Assembly: GCF_033297395.1 (NCBI RefSeq)
Contig: NW_027041824.1
Span: 1,058,211-1,122,210 of the forward strand
Length of the DNA stretch: 64,000 nucleotides
DNA from: Canariomyces notabilis
Lineage: Eukaryota; Ascomycota; Sordariomycetes; Sordariales; Chaetomiaceae
Direction: 5' to 3'
Shown here: one piece after another, positions 35,297 through 46,187 of the stretch
Position numbering within the stretch: position 1 is the stretch's first letter
Layout of the letters: each line of letters starts with the position of its first letter
The notes under the pieces: model-generated
What the model saw: only the letters and a program-made list of their open reading frames with translations
Databases searched by the model: none
Told to the model about the DNA's origin: nothing
Translations under genes and position numbers: made by a program

Positions 35297-37390
35297 TCAA
35301 TCCAATGCGTCTCCGGAGAGTATACTCCTCAGAATCCCCGCGCCCAAGCCGTCGATAGCAGCCTCCATCTCCTTCTCGCCCACGCAGCTAGCCACCCTCC
35401 TCTCGTCCGCCAGCTGCCCGCTCCCAGGCATTCCACCGTCACCACCAAAGAACACATCCTTCTTCCTCCTGGCCCTCCGTCCGGTCCCACCGCCGCTGCC
35501 ACCACCACTACCAGGGGTGAAGCTTCCCAGCGCGGCAAATGAGCTCGTCTTGCCGTCGACAGGGGCGATGAGGGAGAGTGTCTCGAGACTTCCCACCACC
35601 TCGCGGAACTCGGAGCTGGAGAGCGGGTGGAGGAGCGAGTCCTGCGTGCACGAGCGACAGTAGGCTTCGAAGAGGGCTTTGACGGTCGGCGCCGAAACAT
35701 GCGGCGGCTTGGACGGGGTCGTCGGAGTAGAAATCGAGGAGGTGGGAGGGGTAAGGGCTGATGAGGAGCCGTAGGCAGCGGCGCGGTTCCGCTTTTCGAT
35801 GGCCACCAGCGAGCACAGGGCGGCTTTCTGCTGCAGGTTGAGCGTCTTGAGCCGTTGAGTGGCGCCGTTACTGAATGCGGCTGCTGTGACTTTGTTCAGG
35901 TGGCCGATGGTCACCCGCGGCGCGGTCAAAGGGGTGAGGGCTTGCAGAGATTTCGTTAGGGCGGTTGATGTTGGGAGGGCTTGCGGGGCGCAAGAAGCGC
36001 GAGGCGGGGACGAGGCGGCGGGATTCCGGTTCTCGCCGAGGGGTTTGCGAGAGGGGCTCATCTGCAGGAGCTGTTCCTTGATTTCGGTTTCGTGCTTCAT
36101 CCGTGTTTCGCTCTCGACCACGTCGATTGCTCGCCGGCAGACCTCGAAGGCTCGGCGTAGGTCACCGCTTTGGCTGGAGACCTTTCTCGCACAGAGCTCG
36201 ATAGCAGCAGCATGGAAAAAGGGAATGAAATCGGGGGTTGCGGAACCTTCGGGTAGGAGGGTCTTTAGCCGGGAGGTAAGGATTGTCTTAATTTGCGGTG
36301 CTGTGTAGGGTAGAAATGGTAGAAGCTCCGGCTTGAGGTTCCGCGACTTCAACCTCGGAAGGAACCGGTCGGTGAGATCCAAGGCGTTGGCAATTCCCAC
36401 GAGGGTAAGTCGTGAAGCCTGCTGCAATGACCATTCAAAAATGCGGTATAGACTCTCGAGGTCCATCGTCAGGATGTGGTCGATCTCGTCGAGCACAACG
36501 AGAAAGCCCCCAGGGGCTTTGCTCTTTCGAAGAAAGAGTTTTTCCAGACCCGCAACGACATCAGACTCGGACACGTCGCTGTCGCCACCAAGCTGATCCA
36601 ACAAGGTGACATAGAGGTCCTTGGACGATTTGATGCTCATACAGTTGATGTAGGCCCTGCGGACGGCGGCTGTCTCCGACACTGCCTCCTCGGTGATTCG
36701 GTTCACCATTGCGCTCTTGCCCGTTCCAGGCGGCCCGCTGACGTAGAGACACCCGCTGGGACGTGAGGTTTTGCAGCGCTCGAGGAACTGTTTCAAACGT
36801 GCGCGCTCCTCATCGCGTCCAACGAGTTGACCAGGATCGGCACTGCGCGAGAAGAGCTGCCTCGCTTGATGGTAGACTGTCTGAAAAGATGTCGGGGTGG
36901 AGGGTGTCTGAGGCGTCATCCGCTTTGAGAGTTTGCCGACGGACATGACACGATGCCGTGGAGTCGTGGTCCCCTTGGCGAAGACATCGTAGTGGCGCGG
37001 TGTTGAGGGGGTGACGGGCGCGATGCTCACTGTGAGAATATATTAGTGAGTAAGATTTGAGAGCAACAGGGCGGTGAACGTACAGTTCTTGACAGTGGTG
37101 GCGATCGAGGCGCGTCTCGACCTGTCTTGGTCCTGAGAATTGCGGCAGGGTTGGTGATTTTCCTGATTCTCAGTGTCGTCGGCCGTGACTGCCGGAGAAT
37201 TCTCTTCATCTTCGACAATCTTCCTAGGCGTCCGTCGTGTTCGCTTGGCCGAGAAGGCGGGACCGGGGATGGGTTCTGCAGCTGACTATTAGTCACCGTC
37301 TTGCTTGATTTGCTTGCTGTTCGGAAGGCGCCAGCACTTACCGACTTCTCTGGAGCTTCGTGTCCTCTTTCCCAAGGTCGTAGATGCCAT
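35297..37390 (-). CDS. cdc6: Cell division control protein 6 (Cdc6/Cdc18), AAA+ ATPase
   Basis: Exons 37390-37342, 37275-37084 and 37029-35297 give 657 aa. Walker A GPPGTGKS is at about 179-186, Walker B VVLDEIDHI at about 258-266, and sensor 1 is GIANALDLTDRF. A winged-helix region is at the C-terminus (ALFEAYCRSC through FREVVGSLETL). The N-terminal 150 residues are basic and unstructured, with many TP/SP sites (TPSTPRHYD, TTTPRHR, MTPQTPSTP), as expected for CDK control of licensing. Cdc6 binds ORC and loads Mcm2-7 at origins. The two small 5' exons were found by splice consensus. They give MASTTLGKRTRSSREVEPIP and end in TTVKNLSIAPV at the third exon. The C-terminal about 60 residues hold a Gly/Ser loop before the last helix. 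It is divergent from hxB. Confidence 0.94.
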
Positions 37391-37942
37391 TGTTGCACTC
37401 TGCTAGTAGCAATTGGCGGTGGTGAGTGTTTGGAGAGGAAAGAGCTGAGCTGTGGTGGAGAGACATGGAAGGAGAGTTCTTGGTAGCTACACGCTGGTAC
37501 GAAGTACATGGATTGACTACGCGAGCGCGTCGTGCTGGGGACGCGAAGGCGCGCATTACCGCGTCTCATTAAAACCGGGCCGGTAGTTCAGGATGCTTAG
37601 TCAGCTGTATTACTTTACCTCAGCTTCGACGGTACGTTTGACATTACGGTATTTACATTACAGAATTACTAGTGCACCTTTAGCCCTCGGCTAGATAAGG
37701 GAAAGCATCCCCACTCCCCACCTTGCTCATCATCGCGATACTGCGATATTGTCAGGTGGAAGGGGGCGAACTCCGTGCTGCCGAGTCGAATCTGCACTTC
37801 AAATGACATTCGGGCTGGGACCGACGAGAGTTAGCCATTCGCGCTCCTGAACCATGTATACCCAAATATATGTCCGGTTCAACATCCCAAGAGTGTCAGG
37901 CAGCACGACCGCTTCCTTATCGCTGGAGGCGAGCACACAACG
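37391..37942. other. Divergent promoter region of cdc6 and hxB
   Basis: 552 nt between two divergent start codons, so it probably serves both genes. No repeat was recognised and I did not identify a clear MluI-type cell-cycle box (ACGCGT). Confidence 0.5.
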
Positions 37943-40532
37943 ATGACGGCCGTTGCCGATAACGCTATGACAGCGCCCGAAACACACGCTGGCTACAATG
38001 CCGCCGTCGAGAGGTTCAGGCACGAGGAGTATCCTATGCTGCATGGTGCGACACAATTGGTCTTCTAATACCTAATTCATTAACTAAGGGTGCGCCGTAG
38101 GATCTGTTTACCTCGACCATGCCGGCACCACGCTCTGCCCCAAGTCCTTGATGGACCGCTTCGCTCAGGACATGACCTCCAATCTCTATGGGAACCCGCA
38201 CTCGGCCTCGCCGTCATCCCAGCTATCCACGGAGCGGATAGAGAACATCCGTCTCCGCGTGCTCCGCTTTCTCAATGCAGATCCGGCCGACTTTGACGTC
38301 GTGTTCGTGGCAAACGCAACGGCTGGAATCAAGCTGGTTGCTGAAGCCTTGCGAGCCTTGCCTGACGGGTTTGATTATACCTACCATCAAGCAAGTCACA
38401 CTAGCATTGTTGGCGTTCGTGAAGAGGCTCGAAATAGCCTCTGCTTTGACGACGAGCAAGCGGAGCAGTGGCTCGCTGGGGGTCGGCCGTGTTGGGGCGA
38501 TGAAAGCGAACGTCCCCTCTTGCTGGCATATCCCGCCCAATCCAACATGGACGGTCGCCGGTTTCCCTTGAGCTGGGCCGAGAAGTTTCGGGGCCACGGA
38601 GCAAAGAAGACGTATACATTGTTGGATGCCGCGGCATTAGTCTGCTCCTCTCCGCTTGACCTCAGTCGCGCGGAGTCCGCCCCTGACTTTACCGTACTCA
38701 GCTTCTACAAGATCTTTGGCTTTCCTGATTTGGGCGCATTGATCGTGAGGCGTGAGGCGGAAGAGGCTTTTAGCTCCAAGAGGTATTTTGGCGGAGGCTC
38801 TGTGGACATGGTTGTCTGCTTGAAAGAGCAGTGGCACGCTCCCAAGAGCAACTTTTTGCACGAGCGGCTCGAGGACGGAACCCTACCCGTCCATAGCATA
38901 ATTGCACTTGACGCCGCTATGCATGTTTACAGACAGCTGTTCGGCTCAATGCTGGACGTTGCAGCTCACACATCGTTCCTCTCTGCGAGATTGTACCGCG
39001 GACTCAGATCATTGCGGCACGGTAACGGCGAGCCCGTCTGCACGCTCTACTCACCGGATCCAGAGGCAGCAGACTGCTGCCCAGAGAGTGGGCCCATCGT
39101 GGCCTTCAACATCCGCAACGGTCTGGGTGCATGGGTGAGCTTGGCTGAGATCGAAAAGATGGCTAGTATCAAGCGCTTCCACATCCGTACCGGCGGCGTG
39201 TGCAACCCTGGAGGCATCGCGAGCGCCCTAGGACTTGCGCCATGGGAGATGAGACAGAACTTTAGCTCTGGCTTCCGCTGCGGAACGGATAACGATATCA
39301 TGGCTGGAAAGCCAACCGGCGTGATCAGGGCCAGTCTTGGCGCTATGAGCACTATATCTGACGTGGACAGCTTTGTAGATTTCATCGCCGAGTTCTACCG
39401 GGATATCTCGTCGCCTCCGAGGGTATCAGAGGTGACGGGGAGTCTTCAGGATTCACCGCCTCTTTATATCCACAGCATATCCATATACCCGATCAAGAGC
39501 TGTGGTGGGTTCCAAGTCCCACCAGCAGTCGACTGGGAGGTAAGACCGGAGGGTCTTGCGTGGGATAGGGAGTGGTGTTTGGTACACCAAGGCACTGGGC
39601 AGTCACTGAGCCAGAAACGGCATCCCAACATGGCTCTCATTCGACCATCCCTCGATTTCGAACGAGGCGAACTGCGAGTCACCTACGCCGGACAGGTCCC
39701 GCCACACCTGCCTCGAGAGATTTGCATCCCCCTTTCGAAGAATCCCTCGCTCTTTCGTTCATCGGCTTTTCGATCGAGGCATTCTAGGGTCTGTGGGGAG
39801 GAGATTCTCGCCCAGACATACTCTTCACCAGCGATCAACCATTTCTTCTCCTCTGTTCTTGGCGTGCCTTGCCTCCTAGCGCGCTTTCCACCAGGCGGCC
39901 AGGGCAAAAGCATGCGGCATGCCAAAGCCCACCTTCAGAAGCACCAGCTTCCCCTTTTCCCCAGCAGCAACACAGGGGTCGTCCACATGCCAGGCACTTT
40001 CCCTACCCCACCTTCCCCGCCAGACTCGGACACAGAAAAGGCTGTGGCCCCCAGGCGAATCCTGTTATCCAACGAGAGTCCCATCCTGGCAATCACTCTC
40101 GCCAGCGTTGAAGCACTTAACCGGGAAATTGCGGCCCGCAACGGCAAGGACAGGGCGGCCGAGATCTCACCCGACGTGTTTCGAGCGAACATTGTCATCG
40201 CATCCGGCGCCTCTGCGACGTTAACGGCGACGACGGCGGCACTACCATATGCCGAGGACGCCTGGTCGGCCGTGCGCATCGGCAGCAAGCACGAGTTTGA
40301 GATGCTCGGTGCGTGCAGGCGGTGTCACATGGTTTGTATCAACCAGGAGACGGGCGAGAGGGGCCAGGAGCCCTTTGTCACGCTCTCCAAGACGAGACGG
40401 TTTGATGGGATGGTGTTCTTTGGAGTGCATATGTGCTATATGGGGGTTGGAGGGGAGGAGGAGGTTACCAGGGAGAGGCAGTTCCCGACTGTGAGAGTTG
40501 GGGATCCGGTCGTGCCTGAGTGGCCTAGCTAG
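37943..40532 (+). CDS. hxB: Molybdenum cofactor sulfurase
   Basis: Exons 37943-38045 and 38101-40532 give 844 aa. The N-terminal NifS-like aminotransferase-V domain starts YLDHAGTTLCPKSLMDRF, formed across the splice. The PLP lysine is at about residue 238 in LSFYKIFGFPDLGALIVR, and the conserved cysteine lies in RTGGVCNPGG. The C-terminal part is a MOSC_N beta-barrel (YIHSISIYPIKSCGGFQV) followed by a MOSC domain (SPDVFRANIVI, then EFEMLGACRRCHMVCINQET). The enzyme moves sulfur from L-cysteine onto Moco and so activates xanthine dehydrogenase and related hydroxylases. The short first exon supplies MTAVADNAMTAPETHAGYN. The 55-nt intron ends exactly at 38100. No molybdoenzyme gene is nearby. 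Confidence 0.95.
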
Positions 40533-41040
40533 ACGGATGGTTAAACAAAGGGGTTAGGTTTTGTTGCATGGGTTGACTTGACTCTCTTGGTTCTTGTTGC
40601 ATAGCATTTGGTGGCATCTGATCTGTGCGATGGGTTCGGCTGTGGATAGGTGGGATTAGTAAACAGAACTGCTACACTTCTCTCGCCTTGAATAGGATCG
40701 ACCAGCGGTTTCTGGACTTGTGCTTACAGCAATATCGAATTTTTGAGATCACCGCAGCAATCCGGCAAGGGGATCTGCGGCTTGCGGTAAACTCCGTATC
40801 TTCGTACCTGTCGCCTCCCGCTGCAAGAGCTGACTCGTAAATAGGAATTTTCGTTTCTGAGTGGCGTTTCAGTCTTCTTTGTTCTTTCTTCTGCATTTTC
40901 TCTTCGATTTTCTGATTTCCATTTTCAAGTCGATAAATACCCGGTTTGGTCCAGATTACTTCCGCTTGCAAACTACTAACACACGGCACGATACCGTATA
41001 AAACCAACCAGCAGAGTTGCACCTTTCCCGGAGGGTTTCC
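40533..41040. other. Intergenic spacer with TATA-like element
   Basis: 508 nt between hxB and the wax-synthase-like gene. TATAAAA at about 40997 lies only some 40 nt before the next ATG, and ATAAATA near 40935 is a better spaced candidate. Neither is proven. Confidence 0.4.
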
Positions 41041-42855
41041 ATGCACAACAGCCAACCCCTGACGCGGCACGGAGCCGATGACAGCAACTTCAACCTCTTC
41101 GCCGTCTACCAACAGAACTACCGGGCCGCTTTCCACGCGGCCGTTGCAGCCGGTGAGGTCAAGCCGCTGGTCCTCCCATGGTCCTTCATCGGGTCATTCT
41201 TCTTACCCCTTTTATACCTCAGCATCCCACACACACAGCGGCCATGGCTGTACCGCATGCGCTGGCTTGTCGCTGCCGCCATCGTCTACCTGAACGCCCG
41301 TGTCATGCAGACGACCTCGGCCGGAAATGAGGCATTGGCATACGCCACGGGCCTGATGGCCGCATGGGGAACCCTATGGTCCCTGACGCTGCTCATCTTC
41401 ACCCGGCCGCAGTGGGAGGCAGCGAGGGTTGAGCGCAGACCACGGAGGAAGCAACAGCAGCACGAGGGGGAGGAGAAACCGGAACCGGACCTGATGATGA
41501 TCAAACCTCCAGACGAAAGCGTCGCCGCCGCGCTCGCCGACGGGAAAGCGGAGTATTACTGGCAGCGCTTCCCGTCCGATTCGCCGTTCTTCACCCGCCT
41601 CTGCTGGACCGCCGACCTGCTCGTCTCGTTCCGCGGCACCGGCTGGAACCATGCCATCCCCGCCGTCCCACACCCGCCGTTTCCTTCTTCACTTGTGGGC
41701 GGCGACCACCCGGAGGACGACGACGAAGCCCCCGTCCCCGTCCGGCTCGACCTGATCCCCCTCGCCTCAAAACGGACCGGAACCGTCCGCTGGCCGACCT
41801 ACGCCTCCTTCTTGCGCTCCCGTTTGACCACCCTGGCCGTGTCGTGGATGGTCATCGATCTGCTGACCGTCACGGTCCGCAAGGACCCGTACTTTATCCT
41901 CGGCCCGCCGGCTTGTTATCAGTACTATCCTCACCTTCCCCAATACCCGTCGCTGGTGCGCAATGTAGCCGCCATGGCGGGCATCGTCGCCGGCCTGCAC
42001 CTGTACCATGCTCTGGCACAGCTGCTAGTCGTGTTTGTCGCCGGCCCCCGGCTCATGGGCGCCCGCGCCGATCTCTGGCAGCACCCGGCGCTGTTTGGGT
42101 GCTTTTTGGCTAATGTTGCTGATGGTGGATTGCAAGGGTTTTGGGGCGGGTGGTGGCATCAGACGTTTCGGCGCGGGTTTCTTGCGCCGGGGAGGTGGCT
42201 TTTTTCTTCTTCTTCGTGGTATTCCGCTTCTCCGGGTGGTGGTGGTGGTGGTGGTGGTGGTGGTGGTGGTGATTACAGCCATGATCATCATCAGCATCAG
42301 CATCATCATCATCATGGTAAGCATACCAGGATCGGGGCCGGGACCGTTGCCAGACTAGCCACGCTAGCACTAGCCTTTTTGCAGAGCGGCCTGTTGCATG
42401 CCGCCGGCGGGGTCACGTCCGTGTCGAGCACGCGCACGGTGCCGTGGACGCCCGTCGTGTTTTTCCTGCTGCAGCCTGTTGGCGTGGCGTTGCAGATGGG
42501 GCTGAGCCGGGTGCTGCTCGGGTTGGTGAATGTTGTGGTTGGTGGTGGTGGTGGAAAGGGGAAGGCTGGAGGGCATACTAGTAGTGGTGCCGTGCTCCTC
42601 CCGCGCTGGGTGACGAGGGCGGCGAATCTGCTGTTTGTTGCCGCCTGGCTGCACTTCACGGCGTGGGGGCTCGTGGACGACATGAGCCGGGCCGGGCTGT
42701 GGCTGTTTGAGCCCGTGCCCGTGTCGCCGCTGAGGTTGGTTGGGTCCTGGTTGGGGTTGCACGGGGACGGGGCAAAGTGGTGGCGATGGGATGGCGAGTA
42801 TGGATTGAGGTGGCATAGCGGGAGGACATGGTGGGAGAGCGGCGTGAGGTTGTGA
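41041..42855 (+). CDS. Wax synthase-like membrane O-acyltransferase
   Basis: Read as one exon, 604 aa. The start is the ATG at 41041, because the open frame 24 nt upstream has only a TTG. Multiple hydrophobic helices begin at residues 46-62 (LPWSFIGSFFLPLLYLS) and 74-88. The family hallmark is GFWGGWWHQTFRR with the likely active His at 373, as in the long-chain-alcohol O-fatty-acyltransferase/wax synthase domain of the MBOAT superfamily. After it comes an unusual insertion, a (GGT)n-coded run of 12 Gly then a His-rich stretch (DHHQHQHHHHHGKH). This precedes the next helices (LALAFLQSGLLHAAGG) and a C-terminal helix region. Fungal members include enzymes of secondary metabolism and unknowns, and the acyl acceptor is not predictable. 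The insertion might hide an unrecognised intron. Confidence 0.83.
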   Translation: MHNSQPLTRHGADDSNFNLFAVYQQNYRAAFHAAVAAGEVKPLVLPWSFIGSFFLPLLYLSIPHTQRPWLYRMRWLVAAAIVYLNARVMQTTSAGNEALAYATGLMAAWGTLWSLTLLIFTRPQWEAARVERRPRRKQQQHEGEEKPEPDLMMIKPPDESVAAALADGKAEYYWQRFPSDSPFFTRLCWTADLLVSFRGTGWNHAIPAVPHPPFPSSLVGGDHPEDDDEAPVPVRLDLIPLASKRTGTVRWPTYASFLRSRLTTLAVSWMVIDLLTVTVRKDPYFILGPPACYQYYPHLPQYPSLVRNVAAMAGIVAGLHLYHALAQLLVVFVAGPRLMGARADLWQHPALFGCFLANVADGGLQGFWGGWWHQTFRRGFLAPGRWLFSSSSWYSASPGGGGGGGGGGGGDYSHDHHQHQHHHHHGKHTRIGAGTVARLATLALAFLQSGLLHAAGGVTSVSSTRTVPWTPVVFFLLQPVGVALQMGLSRVLLGLVNVVVGGGGGKGKAGGHTSSGAVLLPRWVTRAANLLFVAAWLHFTAWGLVDDMSRAGLWLFEPVPVSPLRLVGSWLGLHGDGAKWWRWDGEYGLRWHSGRTWWESGVRL

Positions 42856-43147
42856 TCTCGTCTTGGATAGAAGCATCAGTAGACTTGGGTAAGGCATTTG
42901 GACTGGGATGTATCTGGATTGGATACGGTTTAGAATAGAGATTAGACCCGTAGGATCAGGCTGTATATAGGTACAGTACTTGTGCTGATCCTCAACTCAA
43001 GGATATTCATCGACGAGGACGACCTAATACAACGAGCAAGTAAGAATTACAAAAAGTGAAAGGCAATGACCAGAGAATCGGCCAATACTATTCCTGTGCT
43101 TTATCCCCTTGAACTGTATTAACACTACCCAAAGAGCTCTCTCACCA
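42856..43147. other. Short convergent spacer
   Basis: 292 nt between the 3' ends of the acyltransferase gene and the transcription factor gene. It includes a GTACAGTAC palindrome near 42971. Nothing else was seen. Confidence 0.5.
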
Positions 43148-46100
43148 TCATTGACTCTGCCATGCCCCCGTAGACCCCATGCCTGCATCAACATACGGTT
43201 CAAAGCTGAGCTCGCCTGTCTGCGGATCCGTCGGGAACAGCATGTTGAGAGCGTCCTGGCCCGTCATCAGTAAACAGTGCCTCCGTAAAGACAAGTGCAC
43301 AGCCGGCTTGTCTGATGGAGAGATCTTGCACTCACCCAGTCGATGTTATCCATAGCATTCATGGACCCGCCGGTTGATGGCCCGGGCATACCACTTGCAA
43401 GATGGTGCCCTTGCACCTGACCAGCCACGCTGTCCCCGTCGCTGCTATTCGGGCTGCCGTGATTGTTCAAGCTGGGCGGAAAACCCCAGAGCACCTCCCC
43501 GTTGGACACCCCGCCGAAGACCATTGTAGGAGGGGGAACTCCCATCGACTGCTGTGCCCACATCATGTGCGGAGGTAATAGATGAGGCGGCGGCGGGTGG
43601 CATTGGGAGAGGGGGCGTTGATTAGCAGGGGCGGCAGTTGGCGGGATGGACATGTCGGCGGACATGGTCGCTTCCGCCCCGGCACCACCCATCTTTTGCG
43701 GCTGCTGCAGTGCTGACTGGGGCATCCCACGAGTATGCATTGTGGCCGGCCGCGGGGGCGGAGGTGGCGGACATCGCTGCTGCGGTGGGGTAGACTCCTT
43801 GACGGCCTGCTTGCCCAGTACAGCCTTGGATATCGCCGTCGGCGCGCGGACCCTGCGCATGCTCATGTAAACGCTCGTCTTATCCATGATCTCGGTCAGG
43901 ATCTGCAGGCTCTTTTGCTCGCGCGGCATGTTCGGGTCCATCTTGAAAACGTAGTCAAGACACGGCCAGATCCGTTGGGCATCCTTGTTGCTGGGCCGGT
44001 AGTAAATCTCGGTTGCCAGGAGCAGGGCAATCTGGTACTGCTGGTAGGCGCCGAGGTACCAGGCCCAGTCTCGGAACAGCGTGCCTGACTCAAGCTGGAT
44101 CGCCGTCTCGATGATGACGATGCCGCTCGTGATGAGCAACCCGTTCAGCTTGTCCGGCAGGGGGTGCGTTGCGTTGGCATGATACGGGTGCAGTACCATG
44201 GCGTGCAGGCGGTAAAGGAGCAACTGCATGACCAGCTTGGTGTACTTCTGTATGGGCACCCGCTCGTCGAGGAGCCCGTTGTACTTGTCGAGCATGCGTT
44301 TACGGAACTCCTCCACCTTGGTCAGCATCGTCGTCAGCAGCATCTTATTCATCTCCATTTTGTTGCGGTCCGCCCAGATGGTCCGCATCATCTCGTTGAT
44401 CTCAAACCGAATGATGCTGAGGAGGACAGGGGTCCAGCGCTCCGTCACTGCAGGGGCGACCATGGTACCCGGCGTCAACTCGGCCTCGTCGCAGTTGAGC
44501 GGAAGCTTCGTTGTGTACTCCCCTCGTCGAATGGCTGGTTTGGGTCCCTGGGCCTCGCAGGTCCGGATATCAAGAAAGCAGAGCTGGTGCCAGATCAACC
44601 TGCGAACGTGCGTCTCCAGCGGGGTGAGGCCGTATGCCGACCCGTCTCGATGGAGTCCCATGCATTCAGCCATCCTGACAGCGGCGCCGACGAGGACAGA
44701 GTGTGCCCTGGAGACTTCGTCCCGGCAGAGTGGAAGCTGTATCTTGATCAGCCAGTGACCTCATATGGATAGGCCCCCCTTTGTTCACGCAGCAGACCCA
44801 CCAAGTACATAACGAAGGCTTGGAGCGTATCGACACTCGTCGTGCTGAGGAACCTGGCCTTGGCTAGCGCCGCTTCAGTACCGATCCTCATGCTGAGGAT
44901 CAGCTGCGTCTTGGAGTAGCCGTACTCGTGCTGAGCGCGGATCTCGTCCAGGCTGACAGCCGCACTGAACCACGCAGCGAATACCACCGCCTGGATTGAA
45001 GCGCGTGGCTCCATGTTTTGTCTCACATCATCCCAAAACGACTGATACATGGCCTCAAAGGAAGGCCGATGAACGCATCGCGCAATGGGATGGACTGCCT
45101 CAAAGTAGCGATGCATTAAGCGGGTGCCCATGTCCGCACTTGGCAGCAGGTTCAGCAACGCTGAGGGCTCGCTAGCCTGGCCAAAAAACAATCCGCTCGT
45201 CGGCGGAATGTACGACTCTCCCGGCTTGAGGAAGTCAGGGAGTTCCCTAAGAGCGCTGTCAAGCTGTTCAGGAGGGGATCCGTGTCCGGTGGGTGTTTGG
45301 GTGTCAGAAATCCCAGCTTGAATCTAGAACACAGTTAACGCTCGCACACCGTCATCTGGTGTTTTGAGGAGGATGGATACCTCTTCCCACATGCGCGGCC
45401 TACTCAGCCCCCCAATCCGCTCCGTAATCCTCATCCTCCCCACGCGGATCCCCAAGTCGATAAGATCAGCAGGACCGGCGCCGTCGCAGTCGTCTTCGTA
45501 CGTGAGGTCCAGCGCGACCATTGGCGTAATTTGCAGGTCGCACTCCTCGCCAAAGTCATCCTCGACATCGTCGGCGACGATCCTCTGCTGGCAGAAATCG
45601 CCGCCGCCACCAGCAGGCCCCCCACGCCCCTTAGCAACGTCCCTCTCCAGCTGCCTCTCCAGAGACCCCACTCGCTCCTTGATCTCTGTCAGGCGCTGCA
45701 GGCTGACCTCATCGAGCTTAGGCCCAATGTAGAGACAGTCCCTCCTGGACCTGACGCAGTTATGGCAGGGCTGCTCCTTGTTGCACCCAAGTTTACGTCG
45801 ACGGCACTCGAGGCACGATGTAATCATGCGCCTCCGCCGGCGGATCGGCCTCGGGGCGTGAAGGCTGTTGGTGGTTGCTTCGTCTGGGCGCGGCGCGGCA
45901 GAGGCTTGTCTCTCTCCCGCGCCTGCAGCTGCATTACCGAGTCCCGCTGACGGTGGTGGTGTCTCGGCCAAGCTGCCCCGCGGCATTGCAGACTGCATGG
46001 CCGTGTCTTGAGGGCCTACCAAGGCAGAGACGTTAGCGTCAACTGAACAAGGGGCCATCTGGGCCCTCTGCAGCGGGCATGCTGCATAGTCGCCTTGGCT

Positions 46101-46187
46101 TTGTTGGCGTGGCGCGACGACTCCGGCAACAGGATGCTGTTGGTAGTCGGTGGCAAGAGCGAGGTTCGAGAGCCGGTAGCTAGCCAT
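43148..46187 (-). CDS. Zn(II)2Cys6 transcription factor with fungal-specific regulatory domain
   Basis: Exons 46187-45381, 45323-44802, 44736-43336 and 43255-43148 give about 945 aa. The zinc cluster has Cys 125, 128, 135, 141, 144 and 151 (CX2CX6CX5CX2CX6C) after a basic RPIRRRRRM, followed by a short coiled coil (LTEIKERVGSLERQLERD). The fungal_trans (MHR) domain begins near residue 320 (LMHRYFEAVHPIARCVHRPS). The third exon restores FVMYLLPLCRDEVSRAHSV and AECMGLHRDG. The C-terminal tail is Pro/Met/Gln-rich. A 36-codon last exon ends NMLFPTDPQTGELSFEP plus a short tail, probably an activation region. Its start is the first ATG in frame; upstream codons reach only a TTG. The target genes are unknown, and proximity to the acyltransferase may be accidental. 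Confidence 0.88.

Noticed and set aside
41017..41040. Eight-residue N-terminal extension of the wax-synthase-like protein
   Set aside because: The extended frame starts with TTG, and the first ATG is at 41041.
44737..44759. A 23-nt intron in the Zn2Cys6 gene using donor GTCACT
   Set aside because: Too short for a spliceosomal intron. The upstream GTGGGT donor gives a normal 65-nt intron and the conserved protein sequence.
40533..46187. A small secondary-metabolite cluster formed by the wax-synthase-like gene and the Zn2Cys6 factor
   Set aside because: No backbone synthase, transporter or oxidase lies nearby, and the flanking genes (hxB, hem12) are housekeeping.
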